From: a virus
Length of the DNA: 64,000 nucleotides
IMG/VR virus record: IMGVR_UViG_3300028388_005362
Span: 1-64,000 of that record
Strand: one strand, 5' to 3'
In this document: in pieces, positions 52,398 through 61,401 of the stretch
Position numbering within the stretch: the first letter of the stretch is position 1
How the letters are laid out: each line of letters opens with the position of its first letter
The notes under the pieces: model-generated
Databases searched by the model: none
What the model saw: the letters and a program-made list of their open reading frames with translations, nothing else
Told to the model about the DNA's origin: nothing
Made by a program: the position numbers and the translations under genes

Positions 52398-53807
52398 TTA
52401 TGCTTTTATTTCGAAGTCGGGTCCCGTTTCATTGGGATTGTCCATTGACAGATCCACCAAGCGGCCTTTGAGCAGCTCAATGACCTCATCCAGTTCGACG
52501 TCTTCAATATCACGAGAAGCCATCTCATGACGCTTGACGCGCAACTCCTGCAAACGCTCACTTACTTTGGAGCGTTCGTAGTCCAGAAAGTCCACTTCGA
52601 AATACTTAGTATCTACCTCACGAATTTTCCCGTCCTCGTCCAGTTCACACACCGCATAAGGGTAGTATCTGCTGGTACGCATCTTCTCAAAATTGTAGTC
52701 GTAAGGAACTGCGGCAACGTCAGCCGGATTGACCAGGCATGCCAGGACAAAACGGTCTTCCTGATGCCCCCCAAACATTTTCACATACCCGGGTGCACCT
52801 ACGTGCAGACCGGAAGAACATGTGTTGTTCGGGTTGGTATCGCAATCTTCCATTGGCATTTCCACTGGGGTCCCCAGCTTGATGGTCATGCGGCGGCTGT
52901 GAATGTCGGTGAAGACATCTTCGCCATCGGTGGAGACCTTGAACTTTTGGATGAGTTCTTCGTACAGCTGTTCGAGGTTGCCCAGGTGATGCCACAACTC
53001 TGTTTCGTTCACCAGAGCTTCGACCTCAGGATTGGTCAGACGCTGGTATCCCAAACTCTCAGCCAAGGCTAAGCCGGCCTCAAATGTATAATCCGGGTTG
53101 TTGTACTTGAAGCGTTCGTATGCCTGGTTACGGTCGAAGTCGTCCTGCAGATACTCCACAACATGGTCCCACTCACGCTCATCTCTCCAGAACTCCACAT
53201 TTCTTTCCACGATCTCTGCCCACTCCTTGGGAGTGTATAGCATGAATCCATCATCTTCGTCTTCTCCCTGTCGGAACACCTCGTAATCCTGAGGCTTGCG
53301 TCCGTTGGAGATATGATAGAGGAATTTGCCGGAAATAAAAGCTGCATAGTTCTTGAAGGATTGTCCTTTCCACAGAACAGATTTGTAGGCGATAAAGTAG
53401 CCGTGGTCTGTGATTGGGAACTGGAAGCGGTCTGCAAATGAGAACAAATCATCCTTGACGTGCTCATTCTCATTAGTCATTAGCAGACGCCAGAAGTTGA
53501 TCAGTGGGTCAACTCCCAGCTCATCCTCTTCTCTTTCCTTGATGCGGTCGACCATCAGCTGAGGTAAGGCACGACGGATACCATCGAGGAAGTACTTACC
53601 CTTGCGGTTCTTTTTGAGTACACCTTCGGTGGTCATGAAATCATCTGAGAAAAATTCAGCAAGCATGCTGGGCCAGTCGATCAGTTTTTTGGCGTCCTCA
53701 ACCATTTGCCTGGCGTGTTCCTCTTCTTCGAAGGGAACCTGATACTGTTTTCCATTAACATACGCAGTTACAGTACTACCACTGCGCATTACAATAGGTT
53801 TTGCCAT
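52398..53807 (-). CDS. rIIB: rIIB-like protein
   Basis: A 469-residue homologue of T4 rIIB. The best match is the C-terminal half: NNTCSSGLHVGAPGYVKMF followed by LACLVNPADVAAVPYDYNFEKMRTSRYYPYAVCEL, the typical rIIB core. The N-terminal half contains VIAYKSV-type segments (HGYFIAYKSVLWKGQSF). It overlaps rIIA by 32 bases, conserving the T4 rIIA-rIIB order. In T4 the pair affects lysis timing and protects against the lambda Rex exclusion system; the molecular function is still unclear. It is also found in other crAss-like phages. Confidence 0.85.
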   Translation of the reverse strand: MAKPIVMRSGSTVTAYVNGKQYQVPFEEEEHARQMVEDAKKLIDWPSMLAEFFSDDFMTTEGVLKKNRKGKYFLDGIRRALPQLMVDRIKEREEDELGVDPLINFWRLLMTNENEHVKDDLFSFADRFQFPITDHGYFIAYKSVLWKGQSFKNYAAFISGKFLYHISNGRKPQDYEVFRQGEDEDDGFMLYTPKEWAEIVERNVEFWRDEREWDHVVEYLQDDFDRNQAYERFKYNNPDYTFEAGLALAESLGYQRLTNPEVEALVNETELWHHLGNLEQLYEELIQKFKVSTDGEDVFTDIHSRRMTIKLGTPVEMPMEDCDTNPNNTCSSGLHVGAPGYVKMFGGHQEDRFVLACLVNPADVAAVPYDYNFEKMRTSRYYPYAVCELDEDGKIREVDTKYFEVDFLDYERSKVSERLQELRVKRHEMASRDIEDVELDEVIELLKGRLVDLSMDNPNETGPDFEIKA

Positions 53808-56172
53808 ATAGCGATTTGAAATTTAAAAGGGATTTTAGATATGAGTTGAAATATTTTTCGGGATTTGAGTCATCCACCATCAGCCTGGTGATGAGTGAGC
53901 GGGAAGTCTCCCTAACTCCTGTAATCCAGAGATTGTCTTGCAGGAACCGGTATATCAACCGATGCACAGAGAACATGTCGTAGTTGACTCCGTCCACAGT
54001 ATGAATAATATCAGCATGCAGACTGGCGTAAGGCCCCCAATTACGGAAAGGTATATACGGAAGATCCTTCTTTACCCGGTGCTCTTTATAAAAGGACCTG
54101 TATACTCCATAGAGTTTTTCCAGACGGCTGTCTTTGACAAGGTGCCTGATAGCCTCATACTGCTTGTTGAAGTCAGGAAAAGCAACAATGAAATAACTGC
54201 GGGCAATATCCTTGGCAAATACCTTCATTGCCTGGTTCGGGGACAAGAATCTTGGGTTGTCCCTGAAATACTTCAGATTAGCCTGACTCACCCGGGCAAA
54301 AGCCACCCTTTTAGAGAATCTATTGTACCCTGTAAAGCTCATGCCTTCAAACTTTTTAAGCGATTTAAGCGAAAGCGCCAGGTTCTCTAAACGATTGGTA
54401 TCATCCATGGTACCTACAACAAAGAGTAATTTTTCGGAAGCCTCAAAGATGTCAGCTACTTTGTGGTTGTCCGTATACCAATAGAAATCATAACAGGTAC
54501 TTGGTTGAAGCAATCGGAAAGTGATTTTTTCGTTTCCTCTTTTTCTTTCCCGCTCTTCCTTGAGGTCTGATTCGTACTGCTTGATCCACTCGTCAGGAAC
54601 TTGGTGCTCTTCATAGCTGTCCACATTGTGTAGCAAGTAATTGCTTATGTACTCTCGGTAGAATATCACGGCTTTGTCCTGGGTTTCCTGGGGAATTTTC
54701 ATGGCTTCGCCAGCAGCTATTTTAGCGAACACATTTTGGTTGTAGTTCCTTGGGCGGATCAAGTAGATATTGTTTCCGTACTTCTCATTCAGGTACAATG
54801 CTTTACGCTTTGACACTTTTTCTTCTTGGACGCGCAGGCACACAGTATCCTTGTCCCAATAGCGGTTTTTATATTGAGAGGAAAAACCCCACAAATAAGC
54901 ACCTACCTGGAATTCGTGTTTGGGCTCCCGCCCATCAGCTTCGTCTTTTTTGTAACTTTCGCTCTCTGATGCCACCTTTAGCACTTTCCCACGGGCCAGT
55001 TTTCTTTTGACCTCGTACTCAAAGAATGGGTTTAAAGGAATATCAAATTTCATTTGATTCTCCTTTTCAAAGGCTTCAAAGGGAGTGAAGACTACATGGT
55101 TCTTTATTTTGAAAGGTACCCAAAGGTTGACATCCTCTGTAAGAGGGATGTAGTCTAAAGACCTTCCTTGTAGATACTCTTTCAAATCGTCGAACCGCAG
55201 TTTATTTCTGGTTATCTCAAAGAGTTCCAGCAGCATATCGACAATTTTATTGACTATCTTCTCGGCAACATCGTCCTTGTACTCAAGAGATTCTCGGGAC
55301 ATGGTCACCGGCAGCTGCCCTACCTCAAAGCGAAGGGCAACAGGAGTATAAAGTACTTTGTCAACATTGGTTATCTTGGCAAATCGCTCAGAGATCCTCT
55401 TGGTGAGAAGTTCTTTGATATGGGATTCGCTGATGGGATACCGGACACGCCCCAGGGCAATCTCCAATTTTTCTGGGGTATTGCTTGGGTTGTAAAGGAA
55501 TGTTTTTCCTTTGATTATCTGGAAGTCATTGTCGGCTGTTATGAATCCTTGGTAATACAGCTCTTCGAAGTAGCGAAGCTGGTTTTTGATGGCTATCTTG
55601 AACAGATCTTCGTCCTTAACGGACTTCAACGATATGCTCACCTGGGTTCCATTGCCTTTTTCGGTTTCATAGGAGTCCATCAGTTTGATGGAAGGGGCTT
55701 TCTCGCCCCGGTGTACCGTGTAGATGTACTCTGTACCGGCAAATCGGGTGCGCACATTGAATGCGTCCACGTATGCCAGAGGTGACTTGGCGCCAATACC
55801 AAAACCACCGATCTGTCCGTTGGTCTCTCTTTTGGTGGAAGAAAAGTACTTGGCGTAAATCTTGGCGACCCTTTCACGAGACATACCCACACCGAAGTCT
55901 TCCACTACAAAACGAGCCGGAAGGTCAGAGGATGGGTCCGAGGGAAATAACGAGACGAGTACGGGCTTATCGACCTTGGCTTCTATATGTGAGTCGACGC
56001 CATTAGAGACGATTTCCCGCACGATTGACCCTATCTTATCCGAATAGGTGGAATCGGAGAAAACCTTGAAGAAAATGCCCAAAGATTCGCTGTCAAGGGC
56101 AAATTCCTGCTCTGCTATATTCTCACCACCGATAACTTCGGTAGTGGTATCTTGAACTTGATCAATTATCAT
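53776..56172 (-). CDS. rIIA: rIIA-like GHKL ATPase
   Basis: A 798-residue homologue of T4 rIIA. The N-terminal ATPase motifs of the GHKL (Hsp90/gyrase B) fold are clear: REIVSNGVD at 52-60 (Glu53, Asn57, Asp60), EDFGVGM at 91-97, GGFGIGAKS at 122-130 and GNGTQVSI around 170. The remaining 600 residues are without recognised motifs. It is membrane-associated in T4 and acts with rIIB. It lies 10 bases from the resolvase gene and reads into rIIB. Confidence 0.88.
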   Translation of the reverse strand: MIIDQVQDTTTEVIGGENIAEQEFALDSESLGIFFKVFSDSTYSDKIGSIVREIVSNGVDSHIEAKVDKPVLVSLFPSDPSSDLPARFVVEDFGVGMSRERVAKIYAKYFSSTKRETNGQIGGFGIGAKSPLAYVDAFNVRTRFAGTEYIYTVHRGEKAPSIKLMDSYETEKGNGTQVSISLKSVKDEDLFKIAIKNQLRYFEELYYQGFITADNDFQIIKGKTFLYNPSNTPEKLEIALGRVRYPISESHIKELLTKRISERFAKITNVDKVLYTPVALRFEVGQLPVTMSRESLEYKDDVAEKIVNKIVDMLLELFEITRNKLRFDDLKEYLQGRSLDYIPLTEDVNLWVPFKIKNHVVFTPFEAFEKENQMKFDIPLNPFFEYEVKRKLARGKVLKVASESESYKKDEADGREPKHEFQVGAYLWGFSSQYKNRYWDKDTVCLRVQEEKVSKRKALYLNEKYGNNIYLIRPRNYNQNVFAKIAAGEAMKIPQETQDKAVIFYREYISNYLLHNVDSYEEHQVPDEWIKQYESDLKEERERKRGNEKITFRLLQPSTCYDFYWYTDNHKVADIFEASEKLLFVVGTMDDTNRLENLALSLKSLKKFEGMSFTGYNRFSKRVAFARVSQANLKYFRDNPRFLSPNQAMKVFAKDIARSYFIVAFPDFNKQYEAIRHLVKDSRLEKLYGVYRSFYKEHRVKKDLPYIPFRNWGPYASLHADIIHTVDGVNYDMFSVHRLIYRFLQDNLWITGVRETSRSLITRLMVDDSNPEKYFNSYLKSLLNFKSLYGKTYCNAQW

Positions 56173-56182
56173 GAGATGGATT

Positions 56183-56830
56183 TTAAAATTCGATCTTCTC
56201 GACTGCTGGTTCTTCGCCTATCGGGGTGTGCTGATAAGGACTCAGTCGGATGATCAGACGTCTTTGAACGTCTTCTGGGATGAAACAATATTCCCCGCCA
56301 CCGGCCTTTCGGACCAAGTCGCAGGTGTCATTAGGTATAACGCCAACGTCTACCAGGGAATCCAAGATAACCTTGTTGTATATCCAGGAGTTGTTGTCCA
56401 CATCAAAGAGTTGTTTGGGTTCAGGCAAGTAAAAGCTCAGCTCCATCTGGATAGGAAACCAGTGTTGAGGGATTTTCTTGATTGGAGCATCTTTGAGCGC
56501 CTTGCGTATTTCCTCACGGAAATACTCTTTGATGGCATTGACCATTTGGTAGCGTTGTATAGGCACATTGCCGCCGCTGTAGAAATCCTGACCGTTTATT
56601 TTCTTGAGTCTGGGGGTTCCTACGGTCTTGGGATTGGCAATGACCTTTTCTCCCGTGAGCTTGCTGATTAGAATACCTTCCTTGTTGAATCCGTATAGCT
56701 TACGATTCTGATACTTCTTGGGAAGGTTTTTCTTTTCAACCCATTCACGGGTGTAGTATCGGGCACGTCTGCTTTTTGCCAGCTGGACGTGTGTGATATA
56801 ATTGGGGATTTGAATGATTAATTCTGACAT
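56183..56830 (-). CDS. RusA-like Holliday junction resolvase
   Basis: A 215-residue protein. Residues about 140-175 contain FDVDNNSWIYNKVILDSLVD followed by GVIPNDTCDLV, the RusA-type 'D.DN..K...D.L....i..DD' pattern with several acidic residues that could bind metal. The N-terminal region is basic, including SRRARYYTREWVEKKN. RusA enzymes cut four-way junctions produced by recombination and would fit here between the primase and rII genes, near nuclease and annealing ATPase genes. Confidence 0.6.
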   Translation of the reverse strand: MSELIIQIPNYITHVQLAKSRRARYYTREWVEKKNLPKKYQNRKLYGFNKEGILISKLTGEKVIANPKTVGTPRLKKINGQDFYSGGNVPIQRYQMVNAIKEYFREEIRKALKDAPIKKIPQHWFPIQMELSFYLPEPKQLFDVDNNSWIYNKVILDSLVDVGVIPNDTCDLVRKAGGGEYCFIPEDVQRRLIIRLSPYQHTPIGEEPAVEKIEF

Positions 56831-57838
56831 TTAAACGTTGTGTTTCTTACGGGCTTGCTCGATTATCTTTTGTGCTCTTTCAATCGAGTGATTGGTAACG
56901 AACTCAGCCGGATCTTTAGCTTGAAAGTTAGCTGAGCCGAAGCGCCCGTTGGTAAGAAATATGGGGTGTATGCCGTATAGACGTTTTATCTGGTTTGCCA
57001 TACATACCCCGGCATAATCGAAATCATACAGGGAGTAAATATGGGTGAACCTTCCGTTGAGTTCCTCGATGAGTTCCTTGGGAGGCAATACGCTCTCAGC
57101 TTGCATCGCACAACTATACAGTCCAAGTCTTCTTATTACGATGACATCCTTCATACTCTTGGTCAAAATCAACAAGTCAGCCGAATCAGGTAGCTGGTTG
57201 TAACCTTGCACGCGAGTGGTGTTGGATATAAATCGCGTCTTTTGCCCGTCCCGCGAACGGTAGGGGAAGTAGACCTTGAACTCTCCCTGGGCAAAGCGGT
57301 AAGCATAAGCCGGGTCGGAAGGGGAGAAGTTGTAGATGATATTGTCGCCGAGCCACAGGGTTTGCACCAGGTGGGTATCGAAATACTGCAGATTGTGGTA
57401 AGTAATACCCATGCCGCCCCAGAAGTCTTTGTCTACCTTATGGGGCTCACGGGTTGAAATGGTAAGTTTTGTTTCCTCCTTGATTGCCTGTTCTATTTTG
57501 TCTATATCTTTTGGTTTGAGGCTTTTGAAATCAGGTGCGGAAATCAAATCGAAATCTCCAGCCACTTTTCTGAGTGCTTGGTCGTAGTTGAGACCGAAGA
57601 CGTGCTGAACGATGTCGAACACGTCTCCAAAAAAGTGACCGGAGAAATCTTTGAAATACAATCTGCCGTTACGAGCGTATTTGAACCCACAGGTAGGATG
57701 GTTGTCCCTTCTCAGCGGTGAGCGTACTTTTTGGGAGAATTGTACCGGGATACCCAGGTAGTGCTCCATCATTTGCTCTTGACTGATATGTCGAAGGATA
57801 AACTCCCGGTCTACCGGGTTGGTAAGCTCGTAGAGCAT
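56831..57838 (-). CDS. DNA primase, Toprim type
   Basis: A 335-residue primase-like protein. The N-terminal block SPLRRDNHPTCGFKYARNGRLYFKDFSGHFFGDVFDIVQ (residues about 39-80) matches DnaG-type primases but lacks the usual four-residue zinc finger (only one Cys). The Toprim domain follows: LILTKSMKDVIVIRRLG, where Lys replaces the usual catalytic Glu, then YSLYDFDYAG with the DxD pair. Related crAss-like primases show the same K-S form, so I consider it active-like. It makes primers for replication with the nearby DnaB helicase. Confidence 0.75.
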   Translation of the reverse strand: MLYELTNPVDREFILRHISQEQMMEHYLGIPVQFSQKVRSPLRRDNHPTCGFKYARNGRLYFKDFSGHFFGDVFDIVQHVFGLNYDQALRKVAGDFDLISAPDFKSLKPKDIDKIEQAIKEETKLTISTREPHKVDKDFWGGMGITYHNLQYFDTHLVQTLWLGDNIIYNFSPSDPAYAYRFAQGEFKVYFPYRSRDGQKTRFISNTTRVQGYNQLPDSADLLILTKSMKDVIVIRRLGLYSCAMQAESVLPPKELIEELNGRFTHIYSLYDFDYAGVCMANQIKRLYGIHPIFLTNGRFGSANFQAKDPAEFVTNHSIERAQKIIEQARKKHNV

Positions 57839-57841
57839 GGT

Positions 57842-58531
57842 TTAGAAGCTCAGTTCTTCGGTAGTACTGGCGTCCATGGTTGCACTATCAGCAGCTTCTT
57901 CAGCCGTCTCGTTCTTCGGAGCCTCAGCGGCATCGAAGTTCATGGGAGTGCTGGCTGCAGGAGAACCATCACCATCAGGCTTTGGCTTCTTGACCACGCG
58001 GTCATATTTAGGATCAAGTACTAAACGTGTAGGAACACCCTCTTTCATCAATTCAACAAACGGGCTGATAGCACGCTTGGGGAAGGTGGTGTAGTCCTTA
58101 TTGTTGAGGATGAGCTTGATGCGAAGAGGAATACCTTGGTAATGATTTCCAGCCAGGGCAATGTATTGCTCTGCCAACACTTTGAAGTTGGGAGCTTTCA
58201 ATACCAACTGCTCAGCTGGGATGAAAGGCTCCAAAATATGCTTCAGACGTTCTCCCATGGCATTCATCTCACTCTTGATGAACTCTTTTGGATCTTTCTG
58301 GAATACAGTCTTGGCGAGCTTTTCCCACTGCTTGAAATCCGGTGAAAACTCCTTGTGTACAAAAGTAGAACCTGCAGGGTCAGTAAAGGTGATGGCGATA
58401 ACCATCTTGTCTGAGCCTTGTTTCATGGGTTCGTACTTGATTGAGGTAATTTGCACATTCTCGTTGATACCAGCGTTCATGAATTTACCAGCGCCGGTGG
58501 ACTCGTCAAAACCGAAATGATTTTCTGACAT
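57842..58531 (-). CDS. Single-stranded DNA-binding protein candidate
   Basis: A 229-residue protein. The N-terminal half is beta-rich (VQITSIKYEPM, KMVIAITFTDPAG), followed by helices; from about residue 180 it becomes a Pro/Ala/Glu/Asp-rich tail ending TEELSF. An acidic, disordered tail with a terminal aromatic residue is typical of SSB proteins, which recruit other replication proteins through it. It has its own promoter and sits between primase and Sak4-like ATPase. The OB fold is inferred, not recognised directly. Confidence 0.6.
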   Translation of the reverse strand: MSENHFGFDESTGAGKFMNAGINENVQITSIKYEPMKQGSDKMVIAITFTDPAGSTFVHKEFSPDFKQWEKLAKTVFQKDPKEFIKSEMNAMGERLKHILEPFIPAEQLVLKAPNFKVLAEQYIALAGNHYQGIPLRIKLILNNKDYTTFPKRAISPFVELMKEGVPTRLVLDPKYDRVVKKPKPDGDGSPAASTPMNFDAAEAPKNETAEEAADSATMDASTTEELSF

Positions 58532-58559
58532 AATAACTTATTTAAGTAGGGATTAGAAA

Positions 58560-58590
58560 CAAATTTACGAATTATTACTCTTTATACAGT
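58560..58590 (-). promoter_or_regulatory. Putative Bacteroidetes-type promoter of the SSB-primase-rII operon
   Basis: Minus strand: TAAATTTG (58567-58560), identical to the box before the exonuclease, with ACTG (58590-58587) 19 bases upstream as a partial -33. A small dyad TATAC-A-GTATA (58583-58593) overlaps the -33 region. The leader would be about 22 bases. Confidence 0.55.
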
Positions 58591-58616
58591 ATATAATTAT
58601 GCTTAAAGCACAAAAA

Positions 58617-59288
58617 TTAATCTATATAGATCTTCTTCCAGTCAAAGGGAATGACCTTGCCTGCCAGGTGAGCACTACGGGAGCCGCATTCTACTCCACC
58701 CTGACTGTTAAAGCTGACCATTAGCTTGTCTTCTTCGCTTCGATGAACGAATCCGATAGCGTCCATATCAGCCATGACAATGTTCTTGAGCTTGCCGGTT
58801 AAATCCAGCGAGCTTTCTGAAAACTCGACACTGTCGCTTCCTAAAACGGTCTTCTTCAGGTGTCCCACAATAATGACTCGGCTTCCCAGGGTCTTGAACA
58901 GGTCGACCACTTGCATCACCTGTGTGCGGACAATCCCGTACCCAGCACCGTATTCGATCTCACCGATGTGGGCAACTCCTTTTTCAGCCGCTACTTTGGC
59001 TTCAATCCAGTCGGCGATCTTATCGATGGGGTCAAGGGCGATATAATCGTATTTGTGTTCGCTCTCCTTGATAGCACGGCCTACACTCATCAGCTCGGCA
59101 AGGGAATTGGCGCTTACTTTCAAAGCATCCAGCTTGCGGGTACCCTTCTCCAGGTCAATGATCAGACAGTTGGGAAGTTTAGCAAGCATTGAGGTTTTAC
59201 CGACCTTGGGCGGTCCAAAAATCAGTAAAGGGTCGGGAGACAAACTCTCGGCTTTTACCTTTTTGGTAGGTAATTGAATTGTTGACAT
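58617..59288 (-). CDS. Sak4/AAA_24-type RecA-like ATPase
   Basis: A 223-residue ATPase; the ATG at 59288 lies next to the upstream stop and gives the start MSTIQLPTKK (a further in-frame ATG at 59309 would overlap the helicase). Walker A is GPPKVGKT at residues 25-32; Walker B is YDYIALDPID around residues 75-86. The rest (IIVGHLKKT and a late LTGKLKNIVMADMD) fits the AAA_24/Sak4 family, which anneals single-stranded DNA in phage recombination. It pairs naturally with the PD-(D/E)XK exonuclease and SSB of the same arm. Confidence 0.8.
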   Translation of the reverse strand: MSTIQLPTKKVKAESLSPDPLLIFGPPKVGKTSMLAKLPNCLIIDLEKGTRKLDALKVSANSLAELMSVGRAIKESEHKYDYIALDPIDKIADWIEAKVAAEKGVAHIGEIEYGAGYGIVRTQVMQVVDLFKTLGSRVIIVGHLKKTVLGSDSVEFSESSLDLTGKLKNIVMADMDAIGFVHRSEEDKLMVSFNSQGGVECGSRSAHLAGKVIPFDWKKIYID

Positions 59289-59289
59289 A

Positions 59290-60273
59290 TTATTCAGCTG
59301 TAAAGTCAATAAAATCGGGTTCTACATACTCGATGATGCGACCGTTGGCAAAGTCCTCGGTCAGAGGCAGCCACTTGTTGGGCTCTCCGAATCGGTTCTT
59401 CACACTGTGCAGTGCAATGAGCCTGTCGGTATCCAGTGCACTCTCAGGGTCGCTTCCATACTGGGAGATGTGCAGCATCTCCGGGCGATGGATGACAATG
59501 ACGTGGTCCATGGCATGAAATACCTGCTTGGAACCAAAGATGTCTCCCATCTTGGGGAATTGTTTACCGAATTCTCTGCGCTTGGGATCTTCGATGGTAT
59601 CCTTGAGCTGGCCCACCAAAAAATTGATGTTGTTCAGCTTCTGACGCACACGTATGTACATCTTAGCCAGGTTAGCCATCATTTCCACCTCTGATTCTGA
59701 GCCTGCGCGTTCGGTCAGCAGTCCGTGGTCAAGGGAGGTAATCAACATGTGGTCAGGAAATTTCTCCTGTATGTCGTATATGGTCTCCTCGACCTGGTTA
59801 ACAGTTCCGGTGGTGTTTATCCACAGGGTGTCATCCCTGTCGGAGAAAGCCTCCAACATCTTCTTGATATACTCAAGCTGGTTGGGAGTTATCTTCTCGC
59901 CCACACCCAGTAGTTGAGAATATTTCAGCCCAGTTGCAGCAATGATGTCCCGGAGTCCTTCTTCGGTCATATCCATTTCAAAGGTGAAATGCACATTGAT
60001 TCTCTTTTTGGGGAACTTTCCGTTAAGGGCATCGTTGGCAAAATCCTGGTGCAGCATACGCAAGAAAAAACTCTTACCACTACCTGAGAGTCCACTCAAC
60101 AGCACATTTCGACTCTGATGAAACCCACCCACCAACGTACCGTTGAGCTTGGGGTATCTTGTCTGCAGGTAATTGGGGTGCGGACTCATTCCTTTCAGCA
60201 CTCTCTCCAGGGTAGCCTTGGCTACATCGGAATTGCGGTGAAAAGGAAGGTTGTAGTTAAAGTCGTCCATCAT
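59290..60273 (-). CDS. DnaB-like replicative helicase
   Basis: A 327-residue protein from the ATG at 60273 (an earlier start at 60333 would add a segment overlapping the upstream gene). It corresponds to the RecA-like motor of DnaB: Walker A GLSGSGKS at 61-68, the FTFEMDM region (the 'SlEM' position) at about 93, and HGLLTER near 180-190. The N-terminal DnaB dimerisation domain is shortened or absent. It unwinds DNA at the fork together with the primase encoded downstream. Confidence 0.75.
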   Translation of the reverse strand: MMDDFNYNLPFHRNSDVAKATLERVLKGMSPHPNYLQTRYPKLNGTLVGGFHQSRNVLLSGLSGSGKSFFLRMLHQDFANDALNGKFPKKRINVHFTFEMDMTEEGLRDIIAATGLKYSQLLGVGEKITPNQLEYIKKMLEAFSDRDDTLWINTTGTVNQVEETIYDIQEKFPDHMLITSLDHGLLTERAGSESEVEMMANLAKMYIRVRQKLNNINFLVGQLKDTIEDPKRREFGKQFPKMGDIFGSKQVFHAMDHVIVIHRPEMLHISQYGSDPESALDTDRLIALHSVKNRFGEPNKWLPLTEDFANGRIIEYVEPDFIDFTAE

Positions 60274-60817
60274 CTTTCTTTCGGGTATTGGATATACGGT
60301 CAGCTTCTTCCAGCAAAGGCTTCCAGACCTCACCCTTCAACCACCGGTCGATACGTGATTTGACCTCATCGAGGTTTTTGCCATGTTGGAGTGCCCGCAT
60401 GATGTCCCTGTGACGGGACAGACTGCCGTGTACTTCGTTATTATAATATTCGATGAATTCTTCCTTGTCCAGTTGCTTGAGGTATACCCTCTGTCCGTTA
60501 ATCCAGGTGGACGGCGGGTACGCATCCCAGAACTCGTAACCGGGTGAGGGGTCAGAGTCCAGACGGAGTTCCTTGCGTATCTTATCAGACACACTGTAAT
60601 AACTCACGTCGGTCTCCTTAGGGTCCTTGGGCGGTATGACCAGCCCTCGGTCAATCAACTCACCAATCTCGCTGTGCAGGAATTTTCGGTTCTTTTCCTG
60701 ATAGATCGTCAGCGGTGCCCAGTTCTCCTCAGCGATCAGACGCATGAAGAAATACTGGTTGGGAGAGATTTTGTGCTTAACCAAGAAATCGGTGTATTCC
60801 TTGACGTTCTGAATCAT
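60257..60817 (-). CDS. Hypothetical protein beside the replicative helicase
   Basis: A 186-residue protein from the ATG at 60817 (an ATG at 60874 would extend it into the upstream gene). Helical, with an HTH-like N-terminal region (YTDFLVKHKISPNQYFFMRLI and EIGELIDRGLVI), so a winged-helix fold is possible. It immediately precedes and overlaps the DnaB-like gene, a position often held by helicase loaders or initiators. That role is inferred from position only. Confidence 0.6.
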   Translation of the reverse strand: MIQNVKEYTDFLVKHKISPNQYFFMRLIAEENWAPLTIYQEKNRKFLHSEIGELIDRGLVIPPKDPKETDVSYYSVSDKIRKELRLDSDPSPGYEFWDAYPPSTWINGQRVYLKQLDKEEFIEYYNNEVHGSLSRHRDIMRALQHGKNLDEVKSRIDRWLKGEVWKPLLEEADRISNTRKKDDGRL

Positions 60818-61013
60818 AGTATCTATGTTTCTGTATTTCGTACATCTCATCGTAGTATATGCCTTCGACGGCATCTACTATCTCCTTTAGGGAATACAAG
60901 TTCCCATACGCCAGGTAGAGTTCCCTTTGAATGTCTTTGGAATCATCCGAAAGTGAAATAGGGTTGCTCTTCCTGTGGGTCAAGGCTGAGATTTGCGTTC
61001 TGATTAAACTCAT
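60777..61013 (-). CDS. Small hypothetical protein
   Basis: A 78-residue protein rich in Tyr and charged residues (DIQRELYLAYGNLYSLKEIVDAVEGIYYDE). It overlaps the downstream gene by 41 bases and the broken helicase fragment by 71 bases. No motif recognised; retained because the frame is coherent and helical. Confidence 0.45.
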   Translation of the reverse strand: MSLIRTQISALTHRKSNPISLSDDSKDIQRELYLAYGNLYSLKEIVDAVEGIYYDEMYEIQKHRYYDSERQGIHRFLG

Positions 61014-61401
61014 CTATTTCCTCCAATCGATTAATCCAGAAGACTCCAGGAACGCCCGCCATTCTTTTTCGGGTCCAGTCTTCGTCCTTAGAATCTCGGA
61101 TGTACAGGTTAACAATAAGTGCAGATTTGCCTTCCTTAAAGCGGATGGCTCTTCCGATACGCTGGATTCCCTGGCGTTTGGTCGAGTTACCGCTACAAAT
61201 CACCGCAAGCTCAATTCCTTCCACGTTGAAGCCTTCATCGAGGGCTTTGGCGGAAGAGATCACACGAACCTTGGTTCTTTTGTCCTTGAATCGCTCCAGG
61301 TTTGCCAGGCGTTGTTTCTTGGGAATCTTACTGTGGAATCCCACAGCCCTTTCTGGGATGTTCGTTGAGAATCTTCTTGCGCTGTTGCATGGTACGGGCA
61401 A
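60943..61401 (-). pseudogene. SF2 helicase, C-terminal part in shifted frame
   Basis: This frame carries the second motor domain of the SF2 helicase: HSKIPKKQRLANLERFKD, then VRVISSAKALDEGFNVEGIELAV (motif V area) and RQGIQRIGRAIRF (motif VI, Q-x-x-GR-x-x-R). It has only a TTG start (61401), and residues before about 61373 do not look like real protein. Compared with intact UvsW/RadD-like helicases, the stretch between the two parts, including motif IV, is missing. A deletion of roughly 100-150 bases with a frame change explains this best. Confidence 0.75.
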
